NCBI GenBank assembly: GCA_007026445.1
Contig: VDMD01000005.1
Coordinates: forward strand, 496,001 to 560,000
Direction: 5' to 3'
DNA: 64,000 nucleotides
Origin: Schizophyllum amplum
Lineage: Eukaryota > Basidiomycota > Agaricomycetes > Agaricales > Schizophyllaceae
Positions 36,107 through 46,500 of this stretch are shown here, piece by piece. The notes beneath the pieces are model-generated. The model was not told where the DNA came from and did not search any database. It saw only the letters and a program-made list of their open reading frames with translations. The position numbers and the translations under genes are program-made. How positions within the stretch are numbered: position 1 is the stretch's first letter; each line of letters starts with the position of its first letter.

Positions 36107-36738
36107 ACGATAAATGGTACGGATGCGCAAAATATCTTGTAGCTCCTTGTACAATGCGGAACTTCCTTCCTGTGGACTATGAACCCGTCTGACTGGCTCA
36201 GCCGCTTTGCGCCAATGTCCTTGGAGCCGTGCTAAGGATTGGGCTCCCGAAACACTCGAAGACTTTATGCCTTGTCTGCATCATCCGGCGTGCTGCGTGC
36301 CCCATCTCATGAGGATCCTGGCCATACAATATGCTTGCCTCGACGCTATAGACCACGTCCTCGGATACAGGAAGTGACAGGATGGATCACCTTCATTCTC
36401 TGAGAGCCGTACAGCAGATTCTTGGCTCCTGGGCGTCTCCTGCTACTGATCACAAACAGTCACAAACACCTCATATGTTTTTCTGCTTTCGCCCCAGGCC
36501 CCGTTGATGTAAGTACGGATCCTGAGCCTCTGTATACGATCGCTCAACGTCTGCAGATCCTGCGACCTACTCCGATCCGTCGGGATCCAGACTACCAGTA
36601 CTGACCGAATTGGCCTCGTTTTCTTATTCGTCGTTCTGGCTCACATGATCATGCTCACTGACAGGTCCATAGAGAGCACAATCAAGCGCTTCTTCCATTT
36701 CTGCGAGCTCGTGCTGTAGCGCCTTGTCAACTGATGAG
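36107..36738. other. intergenic, downstream of ARPC2
   Basis: 630 bp with no recognisable gene. The part next to 36739 should be the decayed upstream portion of the desaturase copy, but no more of it can be read. Confidence 0.4.
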
Positions 36739-36861
36739 GTTTTCCCTTATGCGGCGATGTTCAAGGTGATTGCCATTGACATCCCTCTACTTGGCCTACT
36801 CACCAGGACATCATATCGCTACTACATAGAACACTACCGCTACCTAGATGAGGATGGCGTG
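36739..36861 (+). pseudogene. desaturase pseudogene, left fragment
   Basis: This reads VFPYAAMFK, then an intron remnant beginning GTGATTGCCATTGACAT that matches the DES1 intron at the same position, then YYIEHYRYLDEDGV. It corresponds to the second histidine box of DES1 (YHMEHHRYLGEDGV), with the first His of that box changed. It ends at GATGGCGTG, exactly where the transposon island starts. The rest of the same pseudogene resumes at about 49950. Confidence 0.8.
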
Positions 36862-36873
36862 TAGGCTCGACAC

Positions 36874-36920
36874 CAGCCTTCGCTGACGTCACAGGCAAGC
36901 TGAGTGTCAGCGAAGGGCTG
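36874..36920. repeat. near-perfect hairpin at the left edge of the island
   Basis: CAGCCTTCGCTGAC at 36874-36887 pairs with GTCAGCGAAGGGCTG at 36906-36920, with a single bulged base and an 18-nt loop. It sits 12 bp inside the edge of the island, as subterminal hairpins of transposons often do. Confidence 0.6.
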
Positions 36921-37205
36921 GGATGCACCGACCGTCACACGGCAGGGTCACGAATTTGTGACTCGGGACTTAGAAACTGTCGACTGATTCGCCTCTTGCC
37001 CACACGAATGCGTGATGTTGAGCTTCCCTCGCCTCCGTCTCTCATGAAATCTGCGTAAAACGGACATCAGACGGCATACCGGGCTCGACTGTCACAGTAT
37101 TCGCGCCTTAATTGCAAAAAATCCACGATTGGGCAACCCGTTGCTCGTGCGAGACGACAACGACCGCCCACCTTTCGAGCATGGCGATGGGGTGTAGACC
37201 GGAGT

Positions 37206-37869
37206 CCTCCCATGACAAGCGGAGCGTCATGGGAGGGACCGGTAAAACTCGTCATAATTTTGGCAGGAACAGCTTACGATCGGATTTGTGACACAACGTG
37301 CGCGGTCGCGTCGGACCGAGGGAGATAAATTCCCATATTAGGTAGTGGAATCCGCGCCGCTAGTAAGTAGGCAGGCTGCGTCTCTTGCTTCCTCCCATCC
37401 TCTCAACGCCGAGCAACCCTGGATCCCTTTCCTCACCTCGTGTATCTCTGATGAATTCAGCAATGACATGCGGTGGACCTCCAGTTGACGTACATCCGAA
37501 AAGGCAGCACCCCTGCACTGGCTGCTGTGTTGCAGCAGCACGTCGCACGGGTGACGGCACTGACGAGCCTAACAGCTAGGCAATGAGATGACCACCAGGT
37601 GTTTGTGGACATAAAAGGTGTCTACAATTCTTGTGATATCTCGTCAAGAGGGCATCCTATGCAACAGCGTGAACTAGAAAGAGTACAATGGGCGCGCCGA
37701 CGCAGCGAGGCTGAGCGCGCGCGGATTCCGCTACCTAATATGGGAATTTATCTGCCTCGGTCCGACGCGACCGCGCACGTTGTGTCACAAATCCGATCGT
37801 AAGCTGTTCCTGCCAAAATTCTGACGAGTTTTACCAAGCCCTCCGACACGGCTTCGCCGCGATCGGAGG
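37206..37869. mobile_element. fold-back (MITE-like) element with long inverted repeats
   Basis: Arms 37241-37356 and 37719-37834 are inverted copies, 116 bp each, with three mismatches seen by eye. Just outside each arm is a small hairpin: CCTCCCATGAC/GTCATGGGAGG on the left and CCTCCGA/TCGGAGG on the right, whose stems differ in sequence but keep pairing. The spacer of about 360 bp has no recognisable coding sequence. It is probably a non-autonomous DNA transposon. Confidence 0.75.
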
Positions 37870-39519
37870 ACTTGGTCACCAGGCTAGATGGGGTGCGACA
37901 GCGCGTTGAAGGTGCGTAACCGCGGCCTCTATGACTCCTCATATTAATATACCTCTCAGAATGCTGAACTGACAGCGGTGGGGATGCAAGTGCAGCCGCA
38001 TCGCCGCATACGGTACTCGCTATTGCTACCTTCGCCCGCCATTCACTCCTTTCTCTGCGACGTCTGGCGAACAGACCGGATCGCGCTCCTTGCGCCGCTT
38101 GCCTGGTAGCAATCGACTCACCGGGCAATCCCTCCAACGACAGCGCCGACAATTGGCATGTCGTATTTGTCGACTCCTCCCAGCAACCTCCCTGGTACTC
38201 CCACCACTGTCCCTTCGACTCTCACAAACTTCGATCCATATTGTGCATGAGCAACGCCTGCCTCCATGCCAGGTCTCCGAGCGCACGGTTAGCATCCCAG
38301 CACAATGTCCAGTAGTATGTTCCGACAGCACTTACATGCAGCCGCCCCCTTTGTCCCTGGACCGGCATCTTCTAGCCCAATACCATCATTGACCGCTACT
38401 CAAAGCACTGCACAACGTCAGGACCAGAGCACGCTCCGTTGACCTGACCGTCATCAGGCCCAAATGAAGGTTTTCGTGCGTTTTCCACAATCCTCCGCGC
38501 CAGTAAGGGTACTGACCGCATTCAAACAGCGACCAAACGGCGCACACGACGTACACGCATCGTGCGGCAACGATGCGGCGAGATGGGAAAGCGAGAGCAG
38601 GAGCGGCGGACGTACAGCGGGCCATGAGCGCGTCACGCGCGGAATTTGGTCTCCCGTCGGACACGCTATCATATTGTACGTTTTGATAGTGTTGTAGATG
38701 TCAATTACAGTCTTTAGCTACCATCTTCAGCTACAGGCAAGCGGATACGAGTCCGGACGCGCGCACAATACACGATTATGGCGGCGAGCGGGCGACGCGA
38801 CGCGTGAAATTTCTAAGTCCCGAGTCACGTTTGAGCCCCACGCCAAAATCTCGGCCGTGTGCCCCGGGGGGTGCCCGGCCGAGCAGGCCCTGAAAACATG
38901 CCTCGCTCCGACCGTCTGTTTCAGACCGAATTGGGAAGTGATCGAGAGTCGGACCGAGACTGCCGCCCTCGCCTGTGGGCGACTGTCGGAGGCGCCTCTC
39001 TGTTCTTTTCGTTCAGCATCTACCTTAGCTCGAAAATCCTTCGCCCATCCTGTCTCGCATATATATAAACAAGAGACTGCCGTGACTTTTGCAGCGAAGG
39101 GATCGCCGTCTCCTCACCTAGGGTTGTCTGTCGGGACCATCTCGAGCATAGACAGGAGTTCACAGAATGCTCGGCGTGCAGGAAACCCTTAGAGCGCAAA
39201 GAACTGGGGGACGCCATTCAGGTCAGATTTTTGGGCTATGTCAAGGGTATGGCGAGTTTTTGCACCCACAACGAAGACGAAGAGGGATCGACCCAGACTG
39301 CGGTGGATATAAGGCCCCTAAAGTGTTGTCAATAAGTCTATACTCATTCCTCGTACTCGTTGTTAGGTGTTCAATCATTACACTTTCTGCAGAAGATCGC
39401 GAGGGCGGTGCGAGCCGGCGGATATTGTCAACAAGGCCAAAACAAGGCTCAAGGTATTTAGTGCCTCAAAAGAGACAGGGATATCGAGTGATGGCTTTGG
39501 GCCTTATATCATAATGTAT
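37870..39519. other. unidentified repeat-island sequence
   Basis: 1.65 kb without a recognisable gene. A GC-rich imperfect palindrome lies at 38850-38884 around GGGGGTGCCCGGCCGAGC. That 18-mer occurs inverted at 43232-43249, so this stretch and 43045-43274 may be the two sides of an older element into which the LTR element jumped. Confidence 0.4.
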
Positions 39520-39524
39520 GGTAG

Positions 39525-39875
39525 TGTCATGACCCGTCACTTTCCATCCTGTCACACTCACCCATAGTCACCTACACTCACCTACTGGACCCACACCTCA
39601 TGCTTGTCACATGCTTGCCTTGAGGCCTATGGTATATAGGTACAGCTTAGCCACTGATGTACCTTAGATTTAGTATTCTAGTTGCATGGCCCATTGATTC
39701 TGTTCTGCTCTGTCTGTTTCTTTCTGTCTTGTCTTGTCTCTCTCGTCTCTCTCGTCTCGTCTCCTTTCGCCATCCGTCTTTGGTTCGCCCACGTCCCGCC
39801 GAGTATAGCCCTCGTCGTCCCACGTGTCCGCACCGTCAACGGTCATCGGACCGCATCTCTGACTGGGTCCTAACA
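39525..39875 (+). repeat. left LTR of the single-ORF element
   Basis: 351 bp, TG...CA ends. It contains a TATATAGG sequence near 39635 and a pyrimidine-rich (TCTCTCG)n-like stretch near 39730-39770. The 42689-43039 copy matches base for base where compared. Confidence 0.9.
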
Positions 39876-39978
39876 TAATACTAAATCTCTACCGACAAGG
39901 TCTAGAAAAGTGGGACACCCAGCAGTGGCTACTCAGCCACTCGAGCAACGAGAACACGACACCTGGACGACTGCCAGC

Positions 39979-42501
39979 ATGCCGCATGTTTTCGCCCCAA
40001 GGAATTGCCTCGCGCATGAGCGCCCGGCACCACCGACTGATTCAATTCAGTTCGGATCGTCATCCGCGCACCGAACGCCGCGGACTGACTCACTCGCGAT
40101 CGCGGCGCGCCACAGCCCGAGCGACGCCCATGACCACCTCCGACGATTTTCTGAGCCGCCAAGCATATCTACGGGTTCGACTACTCGTGAGATACGTGCC
40201 GGTAGGCCAACGACGCATCCGCAGGGACAGACGGATGCGGTATCGAATGATCTTTGCGACGCGTGGAACAGTGTCGGCGCTCCGCCTCCTCGACCCGCGC
40301 GATCGGCCGCGCGTTCATTCCCACCGCTGCCACCACTTCCCCCTCCGCGTCTCACACACCACCCGCCTCCGATCCACTCCCCGAACGAACATCGCACAGA
40401 CGCTGCGCCGCGCTTTGGGGACGCGTCACCCCGGGCCACATGGCGGGCCGAGTCGGCCAGAGAGGACCAGCCACCTCCCCGTCCTCCGCGATCGTCGGCG
40501 CGTCCCCTACGAACGCCCCTGCGAACAGACGCGATACGCAACACGCCTTCGCGCACCGAGGGGAGGGCGAAGAGAAACGCGGCGGATGACGGCCCGGGCC
40601 GGACCGCGCTGATCAGCGCCGAATACACCTTCCCCTCGTCCACAACCACCGTCACGCTCACGGCGGCACCCTTCTCACCTCCCCTCCAATCGATCCCCTC
40701 TGCTCATCACCTTCGACTCCCGCCGCTGCCACAAGAATGGCACCAGACGCCAGACCGAACGGACCGGGAGGACTTGACGCTGCAGGGGAGAGGGGGGATA
40801 CATGTTGTGGACGATGACCACTCCCGGGGGGAGGCAGCCCGCGCGGCTCCGCGCTACGCGAGCCAAGACGACGCGGGGCGTCTGCGCGGGCAGGGGGGAT
40901 ACATCGTGCGTCACACAGCCGCTCGCCAGTTTCACGCCGCTGACGACGACTCCGCGAGCAACGACGACCCGTACGGCACCTACGCCGGCTCCCGGACGCC
41001 GCCTTCGCATCTAGCGCCAGCGCGAGGCGCCGTTTACCCCCACCACGGGCTCCCTCCAACGCCGCCCCCGCGTCTAGCGCTACCGCGCGGCGTTCACCAC
41101 GCCTCTCACGGGCTATACAACGGCCTCTACGACGGCCTCGAAGCGCCATCCCCGAGTCCAGTGCCAGCGGGTGACGATCCCCGCGCTGGCCCTCTTGCGC
41201 CGCCCGTGCGTTTAGCGCCAACGCGCGACGTCCACCATCCCTCCCGCGGGCGCTACAACGACCCTACCCCGCCACCTCCGAGCTCAGGGATCCCGCGCGA
41301 CGCCTCCCGCGCCGTCCGTCCATACTCGCCTCGCGCGGCGCCCCATGTCTCGCTCGGCTCAACGCCGTCACCGTCGACCGCTGAGGCTCAACACGCGGCG
41401 ACGGGTGGCCTTCCGCGCGCGCTGTCGCTGTACGACGAGCCCGACATTCGCATGGACCGCGAGCTACGCGCACTGAATGCCGGCCGGCGAGCGCCGCTTG
41501 CGCGTCGTGCACCCACGCGCGACACCGCTCCCGCTCGCGCTCCTGCAGCCACGAGCAGCACGCGCCCTCGGACGCCCTCGATCGAGCTCGGATCTGAGGC
41601 CCCACCAGCGATGTCCCCGTCTAGGGATGCGCACCTCTACACCCGCGCTGCCATGCGCGAGCATCAAGCGACCACTACAGCTCGTCAGGCGGAGTACTAC
41701 GCGCTGTACAACCCCGTGTGGCCAACAACCAGTGACGAGGCTCTCCATGGGCTGCGAACCCAGGGGGTCCCCTATGCAGTGCCGCGGTCCTGGCCGTCGC
41801 AAGTGCCGCAAGCGCTACCACCGCTGGATCATCACCCGCCCCCTTCTCACGAAAACCACACCACCATCGATGCGTCGATGAGCAACCTCACGCCGTATGG
41901 GGGCTATGCCCGCTCTCAAGCGCTGCCTCCTCGCTTGGCATCTACCCTGCACTCATCTACGTCCGATCCCTACGCCGCCCGAGCGTATCCCCAGCCCGTA
42001 CAGTACGGCTCGCACGGCGCGGCGTTCCCACCGGCTCACCCACCCGAGGACGAGCGTCCCCCAGCATGGGCGTGGGTGCTCGTGGCGGTGGCCATCGCCA
42101 ATCGCGAGAGTGCGAGGGAGCGGGAGGACCAGCGGCGACGACGAGAAGAGGAGGAGGATCAGCGCCGGCGCGACGAAGAATACCAGCGCTGGTACGACGA
42201 CTACATGGACGATAGTCAAGACGACGACGACGACTATCACCACCACGGCTCCGAGGATGAGCGCAACGCGCCGCCACCCGAGCCCACCACCTTGAACACT
42301 GACGAGAACACCGACGAGAACACCGACGAGAACACCGACGATGACGACGATGATCAAGTTTACTCACCTGGAACTTGGTCCTTGCTGCTTACCGAGGCCG
42401 ATGAGGAGGTCTCGGAGTATGACGACATATACGAGGCCGACTACGACGAGGTCGAGCCCGAGATGCTGGAGTGGCAGGAGGAGGCCAATACTCCGGAATG
42501 A
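39979..42501 (+). CDS. unknown ORF carried by the LTR element
   Basis: The frame is open from 39910. The first ATG (MPHVFAP) is at 39979, giving 840 residues. The N-terminal 600 residues are Pro/Ser/Arg/His-rich and probably disordered. They contain degenerate repeats of a (P/V)RLAxxRxVHHxSxGxYN type near residues 370-450. Near the C-terminus come AWAWVLVAVAIANRES, a charged predicted coiled coil (EREDQRRRREEEEDQRRRDE) and a very acidic tail with TDEN repeats. There is no CCHC knuckle, protease DSG/DTG motif, YxDD or integrase motif. It could be a divergent structural (Gag-like) protein, a captured gene, or something new. I assign no function. Confidence 0.75.
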   Translation: MPHVFAPRNCLAHERPAPPTDSIQFGSSSAHRTPRTDSLAIAARHSPSDAHDHLRRFSEPPSISTGSTTREIRAGRPTTHPQGQTDAVSNDLCDAWNSVGAPPPRPARSAARSFPPLPPLPPPRLTHHPPPIHSPNEHRTDAAPRFGDASPRATWRAESAREDQPPPRPPRSSARPLRTPLRTDAIRNTPSRTEGRAKRNAADDGPGRTALISAEYTFPSSTTTVTLTAAPFSPPLQSIPSAHHLRLPPLPQEWHQTPDRTDREDLTLQGRGGIHVVDDDHSRGEAARAAPRYASQDDAGRLRGQGGYIVRHTAARQFHAADDDSASNDDPYGTYAGSRTPPSHLAPARGAVYPHHGLPPTPPPRLALPRGVHHASHGLYNGLYDGLEAPSPSPVPAGDDPRAGPLAPPVRLAPTRDVHHPSRGRYNDPTPPPPSSGIPRDASRAVRPYSPRAAPHVSLGSTPSPSTAEAQHAATGGLPRALSLYDEPDIRMDRELRALNAGRRAPLARRAPTRDTAPARAPAATSSTRPRTPSIELGSEAPPAMSPSRDAHLYTRAAMREHQATTTARQAEYYALYNPVWPTTSDEALHGLRTQGVPYAVPRSWPSQVPQALPPLDHHPPPSHENHTTIDASMSNLTPYGGYARSQALPPRLASTLHSSTSDPYAARAYPQPVQYGSHGAAFPPAHPPEDERPPAWAWVLVAVAIANRESAREREDQRRRREEEEDQRRRDEEYQRWYDDYMDDSQDDDDDYHHHGSEDERNAPPPEPTTLNTDENTDENTDENTDDDDDDQVYSPGTWSLLLTEADEEVSEYDDIYEADYDEVEPEMLEWQEEANTPE
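42301..42342 (+). repeat. 12-bp tandem repeat coding TDEN units
   Basis: The unit GACGAGAACACC is repeated three times inside the ORF's acidic tail and continues into GAC/GAT runs. Confidence 0.8.
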
Positions 42502-42688
42502 GGGGATAGATTCGCGTTGGAGGAGACGAGCGCACCTCCTATGCCCGACTGGAGGAGATGGTCGGCAAGTTAAGTCGCTTTTGGGGGTTTTTCTTTCGTT
42601 TATGCTTGGTCTCCCCTACCCCCCACTGTCCTTTCCACGTCCTGCACTGTTCACCGACTCAGGGAGTCGTGTCTAGAGGGGGGGGTAC

Positions 42689-43039
42689 TGTCATGACCCG
42701 TCACTTTCCATCCTGTCACACTCACCCATAGTCACCTACACTCACCTACTGGACCCACACCTCATGCTTGTCACATGCTTGCCTTGAGGCCTATGGTATA
42801 TAGGTACAGCTTAGCCACTGATGTACCTTAGATTTAGTATTCTAGTTGCATGGCCCATTGATTCTGTTCTGCTCTGTCTGTTTCTTTCTGTCTTGTCTTG
42901 TCTCTCTCGTCTCTCTCGTCTCGTCTCCTTTCGCCATCCGTCTTTGGTTCGCCCACGTCCCGCCGAGTATAGCCCTCGTCGTCCCACGTGTCCGCACCGT
43001 CAACGGTCATCGGACCGCATCTCTGACTGGGTCCTAACA
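42689..43039 (+). repeat. right LTR of the single-ORF element
   Basis: 351 bp, same ends and sequence as the left LTR, followed directly by the target duplication GGTAG. Confidence 0.9.
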
Positions 43040-43274
43040 GGTAGTTGTACTACATACATGCCAATACGGGCACGAATTCGCGTCGCGGTAAGGCAGATAC
43101 CTGTCGAAGGCATTGTAGCACTGACGGATGCGGCGCAATGGCCCGAGAGCCGACCGTCAGTTTCTGTCTGAAAGGGGAAGGCGCTGCGGGATCAAGGGGG
43201 CCACGCGAGCTGGGGCTTGCTTTCAAGGATTGCTCGGCCGGGCACCCCCTGGTGTGCCCCAGTCGCTCGGCGAG

Positions 43275-43521
43275 TGTAAGGGCAACTCTCAGGAGTGACG
43301 TGCACCAGCAACGGTCACAGATCTGCAGAGGGATCCAAAGTATGAATAAGACTATGTACTAGTACAGAGGATAGCCACGCACCTGCAGAGGGATCCAAAG
43401 AAAACAAGTCTAAGGATCCTCTGCAGGCGATCACGAAAATCTCTCGACGCGTCACGTCACACCCCGGTCGGCCGGGCCCGGTCGACCGGAGTCACGGTCA
43501 CCATAACGTCCCCTCACATCA
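43275..43521 (-). repeat. 3' LTR of the Gypsy element
   Basis: 247 bp, with the GC-rich palindrome CCGGTCGGCCGGGCCCGG near 43466. It matches the LTR at 48958-49204. Confidence 0.88.
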
Positions 43522-43529
43522 CCCCCCCT

Positions 43530-46500
43530 CTAGGCAGCGGCGCCCCGACGCTGCGAACGCCAGGACTGGGCGGAATCGGCCGATGAGACGGGATGAAACA
43601 GGGTGGCAAAGGAGGAGGAGGAAAGACGACGAATGGAAGGGTGGGGGTTGCCAACGGCGGCGGGATGGCGGCGGTAGAACTCGGTGACCTTGTCAAGAGC
43701 GTTGTCAGCATATTCCGCTGGCTCCCAGGCGGCTTCGTGTCGCGGATACCCCTTATACCAGATCTTGTACTGTAACTTCTTGCCCCGGCCGAAGAAGCGA
43801 CTGTCCACGATCTGTTCCACCTCCCATTCCTGTTCATCGTCAATGAGCTCAGGCTCGGGCGGCGGCGGAGGTATGCGGCCTGGGATGGGGTCCGGAGGCG
43901 CTGGATCGAGCTTGACCACTGGGAAGACATTGTGAAGGCGTCGCATGAATGGAGGAAGTTTGAGGCGGTAGGCGTGCGTCCCCACGGCGCGTTCGACCTC
44001 AAATGGCCCCCACCACAGGTGGCTGAGCTTCTTGGACACCTTGGTGCGAATGTCGGAGCTGTCCAACCAGACCTTGTCACCCGGCTGGAAGACTGGGACG
44101 GGCGCACGGCGCTGGTTGTAGTACCGGGCATACTCATCTTTGGCCTTGGAGAGTGCAGCGCGGGCCTCCTCATCAGCAGCCTTCATGCGGTCGACCAGGT
44201 CGTTGACGGCCTCGATGTTGGAGCGCGGACGACGGGGCTCAAAGCCCATGCGTGGGTGTCGTCCAGTATCGAGGAGGAATGGCGTGGTCTGGGTGGAGGA
44301 GTGTACCGCATTGTTGTAGGCAAACTCGGCCATGGGGATGAGCTCGTCCCAGTCGTCCTGCCGCTCGCTGATGAACAGGCGGAGGTAGCCCTCCAGCTCC
44401 TGGTTGACCCGCTCAGTCTGACCATCCGTCTGTGGGTGGTACGACGTGGAGGCGCTGATCTTGATACCAAGGAGGCGGTACAGTTCGCGCGTGAACTCAG
44501 CGACGAACTGTGGTCCGCGGTCTGATATGACGTCCTCGGGAAGACCGTGATGCTTCCACACCTCTCTGAGGAAGAGGCGGGCGGCGCCTGCAGCATCGAT
44601 GGTTGTGTGGCATGGGATGAAGTGAGCACGCTTCCCCAGCCGACAGACAACAACCATGATGGCGTCGTACCCGTGCGCATCGGGGAGCTCCGCAATGAAG
44701 TCGACAGAGATACCTTGCCAGCGCTTGGTAGGGGTCTCTGTCGGCTTCAGCTCTCCGACCGGCTGATGACGGCGGGTCTTGGTGCGGTTGCAGAGGTCAC
44801 AGGTCTTCGTGTACTGCCCAATGTACCGAGACATCTGCGGCCACCAGTAGTTGCGAGCAACAAGTTCCAAGGTCTTGAACCGTCCCTTGTGGCCTGTGAC
44901 TTGGCCATCATGGTGTTGCTCGACAATACGGCGGCGAAGGTCATGTGTTGGGGGAACATAGACCTTCCCTCTGAAGTACAGCAGCCCGTCGCGCTGGTCC
45001 CACTCAGCGCTGCGTACCGAACGGGTGCTTGACTTCCGCAGCTCCTGTGCCGCGCGCATCGCAGGCTCGTCGAGCTCATCCTTGGCGAGGGAGGACTTGA
45101 TGTCCTCGACGATGTCGACTTCACCACCGGCGACTGCCAAACCGCTGAGAGCCGCCACCACGAAGGTCTCTGGCTTCAGCAGGATGACGTTGTCGTTATC
45201 GCCGGTCCCGTCGTCGTGATCCGCACGACGGGAGAGCGCGTCCGGCTTGCCCATGGACTTGCCCGGACGGTGGTGCAGGGTGTAGTCGAACCTCGACAGG
45301 TAGAGCGACCAACGCGCCTGACGGCGGTTGAGCTTGTGCGCGACACGGAAGTATTCCAAGTTCTTGTGGTCAGACCAGATCTCGACAGGATGCTGGGCGC
45401 CCTCGAGGAAATGGCGCCATTCCTCGAGAGAGCGGATGATTGCCAGCAACTCCTTGTCGTAGACCTCGTAGTTCCGTTCCACAGAGGACAGAGACTTGGA
45501 ATAGAATGCCACCGGATGCCACTTGGAATCCTCGTCAGACAGCTGAGACAACACCGCTCCCGTGGCGTAGTCTGAGCTGTCAGCCTCAACCCGGAAGGGA
45601 CGAAGATCGTCGGGGAGGACGAGGACAGGGGACGACGTGACACGATGCTTCAGGGCGTCGAACGCTTCCTGAGCCTCGGGCGTCCACCTGAAAGGGACAT
45701 CCTTGCGCGTGAGATCGAACAACGGGCGAGCCAGGTGTGAGAACCCCTCGATGAACCGACGATAGAAATTGGTGAATCCTAAAAAGGACGACACCTCCTT
45801 CTTGTCCTTCGGTTCCGGCCACTCGGCAACGCCGGCGACCTTCACCGGGTCCATCTCGACTTGGTTGTGAGAGATAATCACCCCAAGGTACTCGATCCGC
45901 GTCTTCTCAAACTCGCACTTGTCCGCACGAAGGTAGAGGCGGTACTCCCGGAGACGCTCCAAGACAATCCTCGTGACACGTCGGTGCTCCTCGACGGTCT
46001 TGGTGTAGATGAGGATGTCGTCGAGGTAGACGGAGACAACACCCTCCATGATGAGGTCATGAAGAATGTCGTTCATCATCGTCTGGAACGTCGCCGGGCT
46101 GTTCGTCAGGCCGAAGAACATGACCATCGGTTCGAACAGGCCGCGGTTCGTGCGGAAAGCCGCCTTCCATTCATCGCCCTCACGAATGCGCACGTTGTTG
46201 AAACCCCAACGCACGTCTAACTTCGTGAAGTACCGCGCGTCCTTCAGCCGGTTGACCAGGTCGTTGATCAACGGCAGAGGATAACGGTTTTTCACCGTCA
46301 TGTTGTTGAGCGCGCGGTAGTCCTGAACCAACCTCAAGCTGCCGTCCTTCTTCTTGACAAAGAAGACGGGCGACGCCATCGGCGATTTGGACGGGCGGAT
46401 GCGACCGGTGCGCAGGTTCTCCTCGATGAACTCGTCCAGTGGCTTCTGCTCGGTCGGTGAGACTGGATAGACCTTGCAGTTAACTGGCTTGGCGTCTGGG

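Larger units (their letters stand above)
39525..43039 (+). mobile_element. LTR retrotransposon with one ORF and no pol
   Basis: Two 351-bp LTRs (39525-39875 and 42689-43039) start TGTCATGACC and end CCTAACA and look identical. The element is flanked by a perfect 5-bp target duplication, GGTAG, at 39520-39524 and 43040-43044. A purine run (AGAGGGGGGGG) just before the right LTR serves as polypurine tract and sets plus orientation. The 2.8-kb interior contains a single long ORF and no protease, reverse transcriptase or integrase. It therefore must depend on enzymes from elsewhere. The LTR is unlike that of the neighbouring Gypsy element. Confidence 0.9.

Noticed and set aside
40000..41400. Alternative-frame ORFs inside the lone-ORF LTR element as separate genes
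   Set aside because: They overlap the 840-codon frame, are shorter and are compositionally shadows of it.
43466..43492. GC palindrome in the Gypsy LTR as an origin or attachment site
   Set aside because: It lies within the LTR and is repeated in both LTR copies; no evidence for another role.
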